A stretch of 64,000 bases of DNA from Yunchengibacter salinarum (GCF_037658235.1 NZ_JBBJLN010000006.1:154750-218749), one strand, 5' to 3'; positions 25,203 to 34,247 are shown, counted from the stretch's first letter. Notes: generated by a model not told the origin, from the sequence alone. Translations and numbers: made by a program.

Positions 25203-26285
25203 CTATTCCAGCCGACCGCGCAGACTTTGGGGATGTTCCAGCATGATGCTCTGTTCGTCGTCCGGTTCACGCGCAACGGAAAAACCCGCGCTGGCCTGGC
25301 GCGCCATCACGGAACGGGCCTGCCCTTCGGGATAAATCTCAAGGTGGCGGGCAAGCAGGCGCCCATAACGCCCGCTGTCATTCAGCCGCTTCAACCCGGC
25401 CTCAAACAGCGCTCTGGCCTTGCGACCGCGAGGGCTGTCCGCGAACAGCACATGGCTGGTGCCTTCAAAGTTCGCCTCCGGCGGCAGATGGAAAGGCACA
25501 ATATCCCGCACGCGCTTGTCGGCCATACCGCGCTTTGAAAGCTGATCCAGCGTATAAAAGCCCAGCAGGTCGGTGGCGTGCACGAAATCCACCCTCTGGC
25601 GCAGCAGCAGGCGGAAACAACTGCGCATGGTGGCGGGCCGTTCCAGTTTCAGCACATCCCGCTCCACCAGGGAACCTATGCCGCCCGGCACGGTCCAGCC
25701 AAGGGGCAGGCACAGGCGCCGCGCCTCCCCGTCGCCCGCCACCAGGTCGGACAGGGAATCGGCACCGGCCACCCGCGCGCGGCGGGCAAACAGGGCCCAA
25801 CTGTTCTGGAAGAAGGAGCGGGAAACCAGAAAGCGCTTCGCCCGATCCGGGTCCTGCCCCCAGGCATAGGTAGCCACGCCCTTGCCCTGTTCCACCAGTC
25901 GGGTCGCCCGCTTCCAGGGAACGGAGCGGATCACCACCTCCACATCACTGGCGGCAAAGGCGGAGCGCACAATATCGGTATAAACGCCGCCACGGGGCAT
26001 GGACCGCGCGATATAGGGCGGAAAATCCATATTGGTGTAGAGCACCACCGGCCCGTCAATGGACGGCATATCGGACGAGGCGTCGGCAGAGGTTTTTGAC
26101 GGGGCTGCCAGCGGCTCATCCGCCGAGACGGGAACAGGAAAGACCCCGGCCAGAAACACCGCCAGCACCAAAGCGACGATCAAGAACAGGGTGAGACCCG
26201 GCGCAAAAAACCGCCCGGATCGCGGCACGCCCGGCTTTCCGCCTGCGCCGCACGCATACAGGCAAGCCGCATTTGTGCCAGTCAT
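25203..26285 (-). CDS. Periplasmic solute-binding-like protein (SBP family 3 fold)
   Basis: A 360-residue protein with an N-terminal membrane anchor or uncleaved signal (about residues 22-50, RFFAPGLTLFLIVALVLAVF). It is followed by a type-2 periplasmic binding domain: VVLYTNMDFPPYIARSMPRGGVYTDIVRSAF, VEVVIRSVPWKRATRLVEQGKG, and a C-terminal lobe ending ARHLEIYPEGQ. The pattern of FPPY...GG...DI and VPWKRA is that of transporter-substrate-binding proteins related to amino-acid ABC receptors. There is no permease or ATPase gene next to it, so it may be a sensory or orphan receptor. The start at 26285 has GGGAGAG upstream. Confidence 0.7.
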   Translation of the reverse strand: MTGTNAACLYACGAGGKPGVPRSGRFFAPGLTLFLIVALVLAVFLAGVFPVPVSADEPLAAPSKTSADASSDMPSIDGPVVLYTNMDFPPYIARSMPRGGVYTDIVRSAFAASDVEVVIRSVPWKRATRLVEQGKGVATYAWGQDPDRAKRFLVSRSFFQNSWALFARRARVAGADSLSDLVAGDGEARRLCLPLGWTVPGGIGSLVERDVLKLERPATMRSCFRLLLRQRVDFVHATDLLGFYTLDQLSKRGMADKRVRDIVPFHLPPEANFEGTSHVLFADSPRGRKARALFEAGLKRLNDSGRYGRLLARHLEIYPEGQARSVMARQASAGFSVAREPDDEQSIMLEHPQSLRGRLE

Positions 26286-26459
26286 GATGCCTCTCCCGGC
26301 CCGATCACTCAAAACCATATGCACGACCGGCCCACCCGACCGACCAAAGCAGGCGCGAATTTTACCCAAGGTGAAAACACAAACAACCGACCCTGCAATA
26401 AATTTTTAGTGATCTTGCGCCGCGCTTGTCGAAACGGGCACTCATGCCCCCACAATGCC

Positions 26460-27002
26460 CTACTCCCCCCCGTTCAGCAGGAGCTGGCGCAGGCGACTGG
26501 GGGGAATCTGCTCCGGCGGGTCGCTGCGGCGCTCCTCTGTTTCGGCGCTCTCATCCTTGCGGCGGCGGCAGGGCCCCACATAACTCTGCGCCAGAATGAA
26601 GGGGCGCAGCCCTTTCCAGCAGGCCGTCACATGGCGCACCACATCGCCGCCCGACAGGGGCTGGACACACACATGGTTCACGCCCGCATTGATGGCGGCC
26701 ATCACATCTTCCCGCCGGGGGGAGCGAAACGCCATCAGGATCGGCGCATAGCCGATGGGCGGGTCCTGCATTCTGAGAAAGCGGGCAAATTCCACGCCGC
26801 CACTGTCGGGAAACACGTCTTCCATGAAGACCATGTTGAAATTGCGGGAAGCCATTTGTTCCCGCGCCTCCTTGTGATTCGCCGCAACAATGGGCTGTGG
26901 TGTCCCGGCGGCCTTCAGCGCCTCCTTGACGCCGTCCGCCACCTGAAGGCCATCCATGGCCACCAGAACCCGCAACCGCTTGAAAAGCGCGCTTTCGTCC
27001 AT
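26460..27002 (-). CDS. Degenerate CheY-like receiver protein with GPCRRR tail
   Basis: The 180-residue protein has a receiver fold at about residues 9-130 and a basic/acidic tail of 45 residues with SYVGPCRRRKDE. Set against CheY (29251), the phosphoacceptor position is Glu (MVFMEDVFPDSGGVE: E, with Pro at +4, Gly at +8 and Glu at +10). The switch Thr is Phe (ILMAFRSP), and the invariant Lys is Gln (VCVQPLS). It therefore looks like a pseudo-receiver that is not phosphorylated in the normal way. A paralogue lies upstream at 27112 with a 109-bp gap. YFGPDRRR-type tails occur in alphaproteobacterial receivers of unknown partner. The start is supported by GGAGAG. Confidence 0.75.
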   Translation of the reverse strand: MDESALFKRLRVLVAMDGLQVADGVKEALKAAGTPQPIVAANHKEAREQMASRNFNMVFMEDVFPDSGGVEFARFLRMQDPPIGYAPILMAFRSPRREDVMAAINAGVNHVCVQPLSGGDVVRHVTACWKGLRPFILAQSYVGPCRRRKDESAETEERRSDPPEQIPPSRLRQLLLNGGE

Positions 27003-27111
27003 GGGCTCTCCGAAATACTATCGGGGTCACGTCGCACCGCGGCCCTTTCCCTGTGGCCCAGTTTACCAAACCCGTTCCCACTTGTATATGCAAGCCCTGA
27101 ATCCCGCGGAA

Positions 27112-27660
27112 TCAAAGGGTTCTGGCGTAGCGGGCAAGGGCGGCGCGCACCCGATCCGGGGAAATCAGACCCTGCTGATGACGGCGCCTCTCCCGTTCCT
27201 CCGGCCCTTCATTGTGCCAGCGGCGGCACGGGCCGAAATAGGCATCACAGTTCACGAAGGGCGCCATGTTGGTCCAGGTCTGTCGAATGTGGGTCAAGGC
27301 GTCATTGGCCGAAAGGGGCATCCCCACGACCCGGTTCACCCCGGCATTGCGGGCGGCCATCACCTTGTCCCGTGTGGGGCTGTGAAGCGCCATGATGATC
27401 GGCACATAGGCCATCACGCCCTGGCCCCGGCGCACCCGGTGAACCAGCTCCAGCCCCATTTCGCCGTCCAGCCTGTCTTCCACCACCAGAAAGGTGATCT
27501 TTTCATCCACCAGAACACGACGGGCCTGTGAAAAGCCGGAAACGGAGACCGCGTATTCAGCACCGCCGCGGCGGGCGGCATCCCGAAGGCTTTCCGCTGT
27601 GGAGGTGTTTTCCAGTGCAAACAGTGCCCTGATATCCGCAATAGGGTTGGTGGCCAACAT
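27112..27660 (-). CDS. Degenerate CheY-like receiver protein, paralogue of the next gene
   Basis: This 182-residue protein matches its downstream neighbour along the whole length: a receiver domain, then DAYFGPCRRWHNEG and a charged helix ending in SPDRVRAALARYARTL. Again the phosphoacceptor site reads Glu (FLVVEDRLDGEMGLE), the switch Thr is Leu (IIMALHSP) and the invariant Lys is Met (VVGMPLS). The shared changes show that loss of the normal site predates the duplication or is selected for. The start follows GGGAG. Both genes lie between a solute-binding-like gene and ribF, with no kinase adjoining. Confidence 0.75.
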   Translation of the reverse strand: MLATNPIADIRALFALENTSTAESLRDAARRGGAEYAVSVSGFSQARRVLVDEKITFLVVEDRLDGEMGLELVHRVRRGQGVMAYVPIIMALHSPTRDKVMAARNAGVNRVVGMPLSANDALTHIRQTWTNMAPFVNCDAYFGPCRRWHNEGPEERERRRHQQGLISPDRVRAALARYARTL

Positions 27661-27810
27661 GGCGATACTCCCGTTCTGACGCCCATATGCCTTTTATTAC
27701 CAGGGGCCGGGCACCAGTAATCAATACATGGATACAATTATGTCTATTACCGGGCCGGGCACATCAGCAAAGTCGCCCCATCACCGAATTGTCAGCTTGC
27801 GCACCGGGCC

Positions 27811-28845
27811 TCAAAGCTGGCGGGCGCAGGGGTGCGGATGGGGGAACAGCGACAGATAGCTGTCCAGCGTGGGCGGGGTCAGATGCGAACGGGCGTTTTC
27901 CGGCTCGGCCAGCACGATGCTGGCCACCCGGCAGTCACGGGTGATCTGCGCCTTCAGCGAGTCCAGGCCGTCAAAGGTCTGCTCGCCGCGCAGAAACGAC
28001 ACCAGTTCCACCCGCACATGATGGTCGTAAAGATCCCGATGGCATTCAAACAGGTGGGCTTCAAGCAGCACATCCCGCTTGTCGAACGTGGGACGGCGCC
28101 CGATATTGGCCACGCCGCCAAATATCCGCGACAGACCGTCCACATGCACGCGCACCGCATAAACACCAAGTCGCGGCAACAGGGAATCGGCCAGTTCCAC
28201 ATTGGCGGTGGGGAAGCCGATGGTGCGGCCACGCCGGTCGCCGCTGACCACCTTGCCATTGATCGACCACCAGTGCCCCAGCAGGGCCGCCGCCTTGCGC
28301 GCCTCGCCGCGGGCAAGGGCTGTGCGCACCAGGGTGGATGAATAGACCTCGCCCGCATAGCCTTCCAGCCCCACCGTCACAGGCCGTATGACGCTCAGGC
28401 CGAAGCCTTCCATCTCGCCCATCCAGGCCAGCACATCCGTGCCCCCGCCCCGGCCCCGGCCAAAACGGTAGTCATAGCCCACGAACACATGCAGCGCGCC
28501 CAGCGCGTTCAACAGGATCTGATGCACGAAATCCTGCGCGGACGTGGCCGCCAGCGTCTCGTCGAACGGCAGGATCAGCAACTGATCCACACCGAAGGAT
28601 TCCAGCAGTTGAACCCGCTCCCGGAACGGGGTGAGCCGGAAAGGCTCACTGTCGGGCTTGAAATAGCGCACGGGGTGGGGTTCGGTCACCACCACGGTCA
28701 GGGGCACGCGCATGTCACGGGCTAGCCTGCCCGCTTCGCCGATCACCACCTGATGGCCACGGTGCAGACCATCGAAGTTGCCCAGCGCCACCACACTGCC
28801 CCGCGCGGTGGCCGGTATCTCACCGGGATGCCTGAACAGTTCCAT
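27811..28845 (-). CDS. ribF: Bifunctional riboflavin kinase/FAD synthetase
   Basis: The 344-residue protein has the N-terminal FMN adenylyltransferase domain with VVALGNFDGLHRGHQVVI near residue 20 (the HxGH-type nucleotide site), and FVGYDYRFGRGRGGG near 140. The C-terminal riboflavin kinase domain has GDRRGRTIGFPTANVEL near 205 and GVANIGRRPTF near 245. It makes FMN and FAD from riboflavin. The start MELFRHPGEIP has GGGAGAGGG upstream. The last 20 residues (LDSYLSLFPHPHPCARQL) go slightly beyond the usual end. It is probably monocistronic. Confidence 0.94.
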   Translation of the reverse strand: MELFRHPGEIPATARGSVVALGNFDGLHRGHQVVIGEAGRLARDMRVPLTVVVTEPHPVRYFKPDSEPFRLTPFRERVQLLESFGVDQLLILPFDETLAATSAQDFVHQILLNALGALHVFVGYDYRFGRGRGGGTDVLAWMGEMEGFGLSVIRPVTVGLEGYAGEVYSSTLVRTALARGEARKAAALLGHWWSINGKVVSGDRRGRTIGFPTANVELADSLLPRLGVYAVRVHVDGLSRIFGGVANIGRRPTFDKRDVLLEAHLFECHRDLYDHHVRVELVSFLRGEQTFDGLDSLKAQITRDCRVASIVLAEPENARSHLTPPTLDSYLSLFPHPHPCARQL

Positions 28846-29250
28846 AAATCGCCCTCTCCCGGCGCCATCCGGATCGCGGTCGATCCCTTGTCATCCTGGT
28901 TCCGGCTCATACACCATTGCGCGCGGCGCTCCAAACCCTTCCCGGCACACAAAGGGAATTATGCCCCGGCCCGCACAGGCTTAACACTTTGTTTATGACC
29001 CGCACCTACACTGTGGCTTCTTCCCGCCAGGGGATCGCTGCGGGGCAGGACGAACCGGTCATGGGCTTAAAATGATTGCACTCTGATAATCAGGGATTAT
29101 AGGGTGTGACCAGGATTGCTCTAGCGACGGTCGCCGCCGCAGTTACGGGGCTGAACTGACCGGGACTTAAACAAACGCGCAAGGCCGACGGCGTGGGGCC
29201 ACCCGCCAGACGGTGACACTGACTGATTTATTGCTGAGGGTATTGGACAT
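28846..29250. other. 405-bp intergenic region upstream of cheY
   Basis: No gene of useful length is seen between the divergent ribF and cheY starts. The cheY-proximal half is less GC-rich than the flanks and holds the small palindrome CTGATAATCAG at 29083-29093. This is the likely place of both promoters and of a long cheY leader. I could not assign a sigma-factor motif. Confidence 0.5.
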
Positions 29251-29637
29251 ATGGCCGTTGACATGAATATGCCGGTTCTGATCGTCGACGATTACAAGAC
29301 CATGCTTCGGATCGTTCGGAACCTGTTGAAACAACTGGGCTTCAACAATGTGGATGAAGCCACCGATGGCGCCCAGGCGCTGGAAAAGGCCCGCACCAAG
29401 TCCTATGGGCTGATCATATCCGACTGGAACATGGAGCCGATGACCGGCTATGAGTTCCTGAAGGAAGTGCGGGCCGACAACCAGCTCAAGGATACGCCCT
29501 TCATCATGGTCACGGCGGAATCCAAGACAGACAATGTGATCGCCGCCAAGAAAGCGGGCGTAAACAACTATATCGTCAAGCCGTTCAACGCTGCGACTCT
29601 GAAGCAGAAAATGACCGCTGTTCTAGGGGAATTCTAA
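29251..29637 (+). CDS. cheY: Chemotaxis response regulator CheY
   Basis: A 128-residue stand-alone receiver with all key residues: acidic pair in VLIVDDYKTM (residues 12-13), phosphoacceptor Asp in LIISDWNMEPMTGYE (near 56), switch Thr in FIMVTAES (near 86) and Lys in NYIVKPFNAATL (near 108). Phosphorylated by CheA, it binds FliM to change flagellar rotation. Its stop overlaps the start of cheZ (TAATG), so the pair is coupled. CheA and receptors are not in the window. Confidence 0.93.
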   Translation: MAVDMNMPVLIVDDYKTMLRIVRNLLKQLGFNNVDEATDGAQALEKARTKSYGLIISDWNMEPMTGYEFLKEVRADNQLKDTPFIMVTAESKTDNVIAAKKAGVNNYIVKPFNAATLKQKMTAVLGEF

Positions 29638-30734
29638 TGCTCTCCGACGAGCTACCAAAGCAGATAGAGCTGCTGGTAGACAATCTGCGCAAGCAAAACA
29701 GCGCCAATTTCTCTCTGACGGACGTGGCCTCGGTGACCGAAGTGCTGATCGGCACCATGCAGGCTTATTTCAAGTCGGTGGATACCAGTATCTACCGGGA
29801 ATGTCGCTCGCTCAGCGACTATATCTCCAATGCGCGGGAAGAGATCGCCGCGCTCCAGCCGGGGGACGAGGGAAACTCCCGCATCCCCCGCGCCGGAATG
29901 GAGCTGGATGCCATTGTTCAGCAAACGGAAGAAGCCACCAACACCATCATGGAATGCGCCGAAGAGATGATGGCGCTGGACCCGGACGACCACGAAGCCT
30001 ATCAGGCCGCCGTCCAGGACAATGTGATGAAGATATTCGAAGCCTGCTCCTTCCAGGACATCACCGGGCAGCGCATTTCGAAGGTGGTGGAAACCCTGTC
30101 CCATATCGAACAACGGGTTCTCGGCCTGCGCAGTCTGCTCGGCATCACCGATGAGGATATCGAGCGCGCCCACTCCCAGAATGACGAAGTGGATGAGGAC
30201 AAGGCGCTGCTGTCCGGCCCGGCGCTCGAAGGCGAAGGCATCGACCAGAGCGCGGTGGACGACCTGATCGGCACTGGTGCGGATAAGGGCGGCGGAGACA
30301 AAAGCAAGGAAGACAAGGCCGCGGCCCCGGCGCCGGAACCACCAAAAGCGGAAAAACCTGCCCCGAAGCCAGCGGCGAAACCTGCGGAAAAACCGAAGCC
30401 ACAGGCCGCCGAGCCGGCAAAGCCGGAACCGCCGAAGAAAGTCTCCCCCAAGCAGCTCGATTCCATGTTTAAGGAAGACTTCGACCCCACCGCGACCGGA
30501 AGCGGGAAAGACTCAGGGGATGAGGGCGACAGCGCTGCGACGCAATCGGACCAGTCCGCCCCCGCCGACGCCGACAAGGCCGACAAAGCCGACAAGGACA
30601 CCACCCAAAAGGACGAGGCCAAGAAGGACGAGTCCAAAAAGGCGGCGCCCAAGGGTGGCGGCAAGGACGATGACGGGGATCTGCCAGCGGGGGAAGACAT
30701 CTCGCAGGACGATATTGACGCCCTGTTCGGGTAA
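29637..30734 (+). CDS. cheZ: Protein phosphatase CheZ with long acidic linker
   Basis: The 365-residue protein has a helical CheZ core (about residues 1-175) with the catalytic Gln in ACSFQDITGQRISKVVE. A low-complexity Ala/Pro/Lys/Asp linker of some 150 residues follows, and the protein ends in EDISQDDIDALFG. The C-terminal peptide resembles the CheY-P-binding ends of CheZ and the FliM N-terminus; a second, similar segment, SPKQLDSMFKEDFD, lies in the linker. CheZ dephosphorylates CheY-P. It overlaps cheY by one base. E. coli CheZ is 214 residues, so this protein is long because of the linker. Confidence 0.9.
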   Translation: MLSDELPKQIELLVDNLRKQNSANFSLTDVASVTEVLIGTMQAYFKSVDTSIYRECRSLSDYISNAREEIAALQPGDEGNSRIPRAGMELDAIVQQTEEATNTIMECAEEMMALDPDDHEAYQAAVQDNVMKIFEACSFQDITGQRISKVVETLSHIEQRVLGLRSLLGITDEDIERAHSQNDEVDEDKALLSGPALEGEGIDQSAVDDLIGTGADKGGGDKSKEDKAAAPAPEPPKAEKPAPKPAAKPAEKPKPQAAEPAKPEPPKKVSPKQLDSMFKEDFDPTATGSGKDSGDEGDSAATQSDQSAPADADKADKADKDTTQKDEAKKDESKKAAPKGGGKDDDGDLPAGEDISQDDIDALFG

Positions 30735-30818
30735 GCCCCGCCCAACTGGCCCATACACTGCCCCACACACAGCCCTGCCCGCGCCCGCCTTCCCCGCAAA
30801 AGGGAGCGCCACGCTTGG

Positions 30819-30835
30819 GGCCGCCTCAGGCGGCC
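30819..30835. terminator. Hairpin between convergent cheZ and HAD genes
   Basis: GGCCGCC and GGCGGCC form a perfect 7-bp stem around TCA, in the 108-bp gap between two converging stop codons. There is no T-tract on either side, so termination here is only a possibility. Confidence 0.35.
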
Positions 30836-30842
30836 ATGCCCC

Positions 30843-31751
30843 TCACCAGCGCAACCGATGAATCATGCCGTCCGGCCTGACGGTGGCATCGGGGAAATGG
30901 CACGCAAAAGCCGCGCCGTCCAGAAAGGCGCGCTTTGCCCGCCCGGTCTGATCGAACAGATCAAGGGGGCGCACATCATCCCGGTGCAGACCGCCACAGA
31001 CCATCAGGCTGCGCATCCCCGCCGCGCGCGCGCCCGCCACGTCGGTTCTCAGGCTGTCCCCCACCATCAGGACGCGGCCCGGCGCCAGCCCGGTCAGCCC
31101 GGCGGCATCCAGGCAGGCCATCAGGGCTTCCGGGCGCGGCTTCCCGAACCAGAGCGTGGTTCCGCCCATTTCTTCATACAGATCCCCCACCGCCCCGGCG
31201 CACAGGATCAGGCGATCCCCTTCATGCACAAGTCGATCCGGGTTGGTGCACAGCAGCGGTACGCCCCGCGCACAGGCATCGGCCAGATGGCTGCGGTGGT
31301 CCTCCAGCGGCATGGCATCCAGATCGGTGGCGAGAATCACCTCCGCCGCCTCCATGCTGGACACTTGCTGAATCGGCAGGCCGTCAATGGTGTCCTGATC
31401 GCTGTCCGGCCCCATGTGATACAGCCGCGCGCCATGATAGCGTTCCCGTACCACATCACGGGCCAGCGCCCCGGACGACAGCACCAGATCGGCCAGCGAC
31501 GGGTTCAGCCCCATGGCCAGAAGATGATCCCGCACCTGCCAGCGCGGGCGCGGCGCATTGGTCAGAAACACGGTGGCGATATTGCGCGCACGGGCGGCCT
31601 CCAGCGCTTCGGCGGCGCCGGAGGTCAGGCGAATGCCGTCATGCAACACGCCCCAAAGGTCAGAGATGACCAGATCGGTATTGTCCAGGGCGGATTGCAG
31701 GCTGTCGTGCAGTGCAATGGCGCCTTCCGGCGGGTCTGAAGTTTCGGGCAT
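30843..31751 (-). CDS. HAD-superfamily hydrolase, class IIA (TIGR01459 type)
   Basis: The 302-residue protein has the HAD motif I in LVISDLWGVLHDG (residues about 32-44), where the usual second Asp is Trp, as is normal for this subfamily. Motif II is TVFLTNAPRPRW near 75, and motif IV is GRVLMVGDSLRTDVAGARAAGM near 245. TIGR01459 members are alphaproteobacterial and their substrate is unknown; related class IIA enzymes act on sugar phosphates or nucleotides. The gene converges on cheZ. It diverges from nothing; the EAL gene lies upstream on the same strand, 108 bp away. Confidence 0.86.
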   Translation of the reverse strand: MPETSDPPEGAIALHDSLQSALDNTDLVISDLWGVLHDGIRLTSGAAEALEAARARNIATVFLTNAPRPRWQVRDHLLAMGLNPSLADLVLSSGALARDVVRERYHGARLYHMGPDSDQDTIDGLPIQQVSSMEAAEVILATDLDAMPLEDHRSHLADACARGVPLLCTNPDRLVHEGDRLILCAGAVGDLYEEMGGTTLWFGKPRPEALMACLDAAGLTGLAPGRVLMVGDSLRTDVAGARAAGMRSLMVCGGLHRDDVRPLDLFDQTGRAKRAFLDGAAFACHFPDATVRPDGMIHRLRW

Positions 31752-31859
31752 GATACACTATCCGGCAATGACGGGCGGCGGGTGCCGCCCCGACTGTTGA
31801 AAAAGAACTATCCTGCAAAAAGGGGGTGGAACGGAACCGGTGGGGGCACAGGCCCCCGA

Positions 31860-33260
31860 TCACAGGCCGCGCCCAAGCACCTTGTTCACGGCCCGCGGTT
31901 CGCTGAAGAAGTAGCCCTGCGCCAGTTCCACCTCACCGTCAAGCACCTGCTTGAGATGCGCGTCGGTCTCCAGCCGGGCGGCGATCAGTTCCATGCCATG
32001 GCCGCGCAAATGGCCTTTCAGCATGGGAATCTCGCCCGGATTATAGGCGCTAAGCAAGGCATCCACATCGGGCTTGATGAAGCGGAACCCCTGACGCCCC
32101 AGCGCCGCGGCATCCAGATCCATATCGCGCACGCCATCCATGGAGAAATCGAACCCCTTGCGGGACATGCGGCGAATCTGCTCGCGGATGTCATCGCCCA
32201 GCGCGGCATAATCGGCCTGCGAAATTTCAAAGGCCAGCCGACCGACAAATTCATCATTGGCGATCATGAAATCCACGAACTGGGGGAAAAATTCCTTATC
32301 GGTCAGGGAATAGCGCGACAGATTGCAGAAAAAACGGGCCTTCACCTGCCGCTTGCCCAGCTTGCGCACAAGTTGAATGATTCGGAACAACAGCAGATTG
32401 TCCAGCGTTCCCACCAGGCCGCTTTCCTCCGCCACCGCCATATACTGGCGCGGCAGGGTGATGAAGCCGTCCGCGTCCCGGATGCGGGAAAAACATTCAT
32501 AGTGCTTGTCGCGCCGCCCCGGCAGTTCCACAATGGGTTGCAGATACAGGTCGATGCGGTTTTCGCTGAGCGAACTCTTGATCACGGACAGCAGCTTTTC
32601 CGGGTCCCGGATCAGGCGGATGGGGGGCATCCCTTCGGGCCGCACCAGGGGCGGCGTCGCCTGGCTGTCCCCGTGTTCGATCTCGCTGTCCAGATACTCG
32701 TCCTCCCGGTCCCGCACCGGCCCGGTGCTTTCGGCTTCGTCATCCTGCACCATGGCCGCTTCCTCAGGCGTCAGGGACAATGGTTCGTCACCGGCATCCT
32801 CAGCCGACGGCTCTTGCGCCGCCGGGGCACCCCCCGCCCCCATGGCAGGGGGAGCCGCGGGGGCCGCCGCCTCCCGCTCGGCCAGTTCGGCTTCCTTGCG
32901 GCTCACCTGATCCAGCAGCGTTTCCAGCATTTTCAATTCCGCCTTCACATGATCGGAATGGGCCAGCCCCTGCTCCTCCATGCGGGCGGTGTGGCGCCGG
33001 GTCCGCTCCAGTTCGCCGCGCAGGGCGCGCACCCGTTCTTCCAGCCGGTCCAGCCGACTTTCCTGATCATGCCCCCGCTGCCGCTCCGCCACCATCAGGG
33101 TCAGCCAGACCTGCGCCAGCCAGGTAGCGAGGAAAATCACCGCCCCGCCCAGCGCCGCGAAATAGGGGTCCGCCCCGCCGAGGCGCGGTGTCAACACGGC
33201 CACCGCCAGCCCCACAAGGGCGTAACTGATAATCAACAGGAATTGCACCAAAGGCGCCAT
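31860..33260 (-). CDS. Membrane protein with coiled coil and degenerate EAL domain
   Basis: A 466-residue protein. Two transmembrane helices (about residues 5-22 and 32-52) are followed by a coiled coil (65-125), an acidic/Pro linker and an EAL-type domain from about 240. Several catalytic motifs are altered: EAL reads ECF (HYECFSRI), DDFG reads MDGV (FSMDGVRD), and the AEGVET-type loop reads AARLET. FIKPD and AQGYFFSEP are kept. This suggests weak or no c-di-GMP phosphodiesterase activity, with a possible role as a binding or scaffold protein. The start at MAPLVQFLL gives the first helix. It diverges from the AsmA-like gene. Confidence 0.82.
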   Translation of the reverse strand: MAPLVQFLLIISYALVGLAVAVLTPRLGGADPYFAALGGAVIFLATWLAQVWLTLMVAERQRGHDQESRLDRLEERVRALRGELERTRRHTARMEEQGLAHSDHVKAELKMLETLLDQVSRKEAELAEREAAAPAAPPAMGAGGAPAAQEPSAEDAGDEPLSLTPEEAAMVQDDEAESTGPVRDREDEYLDSEIEHGDSQATPPLVRPEGMPPIRLIRDPEKLLSVIKSSLSENRIDLYLQPIVELPGRRDKHYECFSRIRDADGFITLPRQYMAVAEESGLVGTLDNLLLFRIIQLVRKLGKRQVKARFFCNLSRYSLTDKEFFPQFVDFMIANDEFVGRLAFEISQADYAALGDDIREQIRRMSRKGFDFSMDGVRDMDLDAAALGRQGFRFIKPDVDALLSAYNPGEIPMLKGHLRGHGMELIAARLETDAHLKQVLDGEVELAQGYFFSEPRAVNKVLGRGL

Positions 33261-33470
33261 GCTCTACCCCCGAACTGCCTGTATCCGCGCTCCCGGTACG
33301 CGGGACGCACCCCCGCCGGGACCATGTGAAGCCCCATGCTTGCACAAGCGGGAAGAAAGGTTAAGCCCGGCTTTTGTTCAGTCGCTCGCGGGTGTATGAT
33401 GCTGGCACGGAACCCTTGCCCGCCGCGGCGCCGCACGGCCCCATGCGGGCAAAGCATCACATGGGGGAAC

Positions 33471-34247
33471 ATGATGAAAATTCTGGTACGCCTCGGCCTC
33501 GGCCTGGTGGCCGTTCTGGTCATCCTGGTGGGGATCGCCTTTTACCAACTGGACAGCATCGTCGCCAAAGGCATCAATGAATATGGCGACGATGTGGTCA
33601 AGACGGACATGGGCGTGGAAAGCGTTTCCATCAGCCCCTTCAGCGGCACGGCGGACCTGAAAGGGTTCTATATCAACCAGCCGCAAGGCTTCGGGGACAG
33701 CGCCATGATCGCGGTGGACCGCTTTTCCACCGCGCTGCGCCCGCGCACCGTGTTCAGCGACCATATCATCTTTGACAGCATGACCGTGGCAACGCCGCAG
33801 CTTTCCCTGCTGCGCCAGGGCGGGGAAACCAATTTCCAGGCTTTCCAGAAAGCCCTGGGCCCGACGGATGAAAGCGAGCCCGCCACCATCACGCTGACCA
33901 TCAAGACCCTGACCATAGAGACCCCGAAACTGGATGTGAAACTGGATGCGCCCGTGGCGGTGGACAAGACGGTAACGCTGGAAAGCTTCACCCTCACCGA
34001 TCTGGGCACGGACGAAAAGGGCCTCGCCCCGCGGGAGATTGCCCGGCACGTCATGGATGCTCTGCAACCCCAGATCGCGCGGGCCCTGGTGGAAATGGGC
34101 GTGCGCGACAAGGTTGAAGGCAAACTGAAGGACGAGGTGAAGGGCCTGCGCGAAAAGATGGAAGGCAAGCTGGAAGGGGCCATCGGCAAGCTCAAGAACA
34201 AGGGCCGCCTGCCCGGCAGCGAAAAAGACGACGGCGGCGGCAATTAA
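33471..34247 (+). CDS. AsmA-like anchored periplasmic protein
   Basis: The 258-residue protein has one N-terminal membrane helix (residues 4-24), followed by a region with the start of an AsmA/DUF748-type fold: VAKGINEYGDDVVKTDMGVESVSISPFSGTADLKG and LSLLRQGGETNFQAF. The C-terminal 60 residues are a highly charged Lys/Glu helix (KVEGKLKDEVKGLREKMEGK), probably a coiled coil. AsmA-like proteins act in the envelope, in lipid transport or assembly. The start uses the first of two ATGs, preceded by GGGGGAA. An SCP2 gene follows 129 bp downstream on the same strand. Confidence 0.6.
   Translation: MMKILVRLGLGLVAVLVILVGIAFYQLDSIVAKGINEYGDDVVKTDMGVESVSISPFSGTADLKGFYINQPQGFGDSAMIAVDRFSTALRPRTVFSDHIIFDSMTVATPQLSLLRQGGETNFQAFQKALGPTDESEPATITLTIKTLTIETPKLDVKLDAPVAVDKTVTLESFTLTDLGTDEKGLAPREIARHVMDALQPQIARALVEMGVRDKVEGKLKDEVKGLREKMEGKLEGAIGKLKNKGRLPGSEKDDGGGN

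Noticed and set aside
30795..30840. Fifth copy of the dispersed GC-rich repeat.
   Set aside because: GCCACGCTTG is shared with the core, but the flanks do not align; the match is too short to count.
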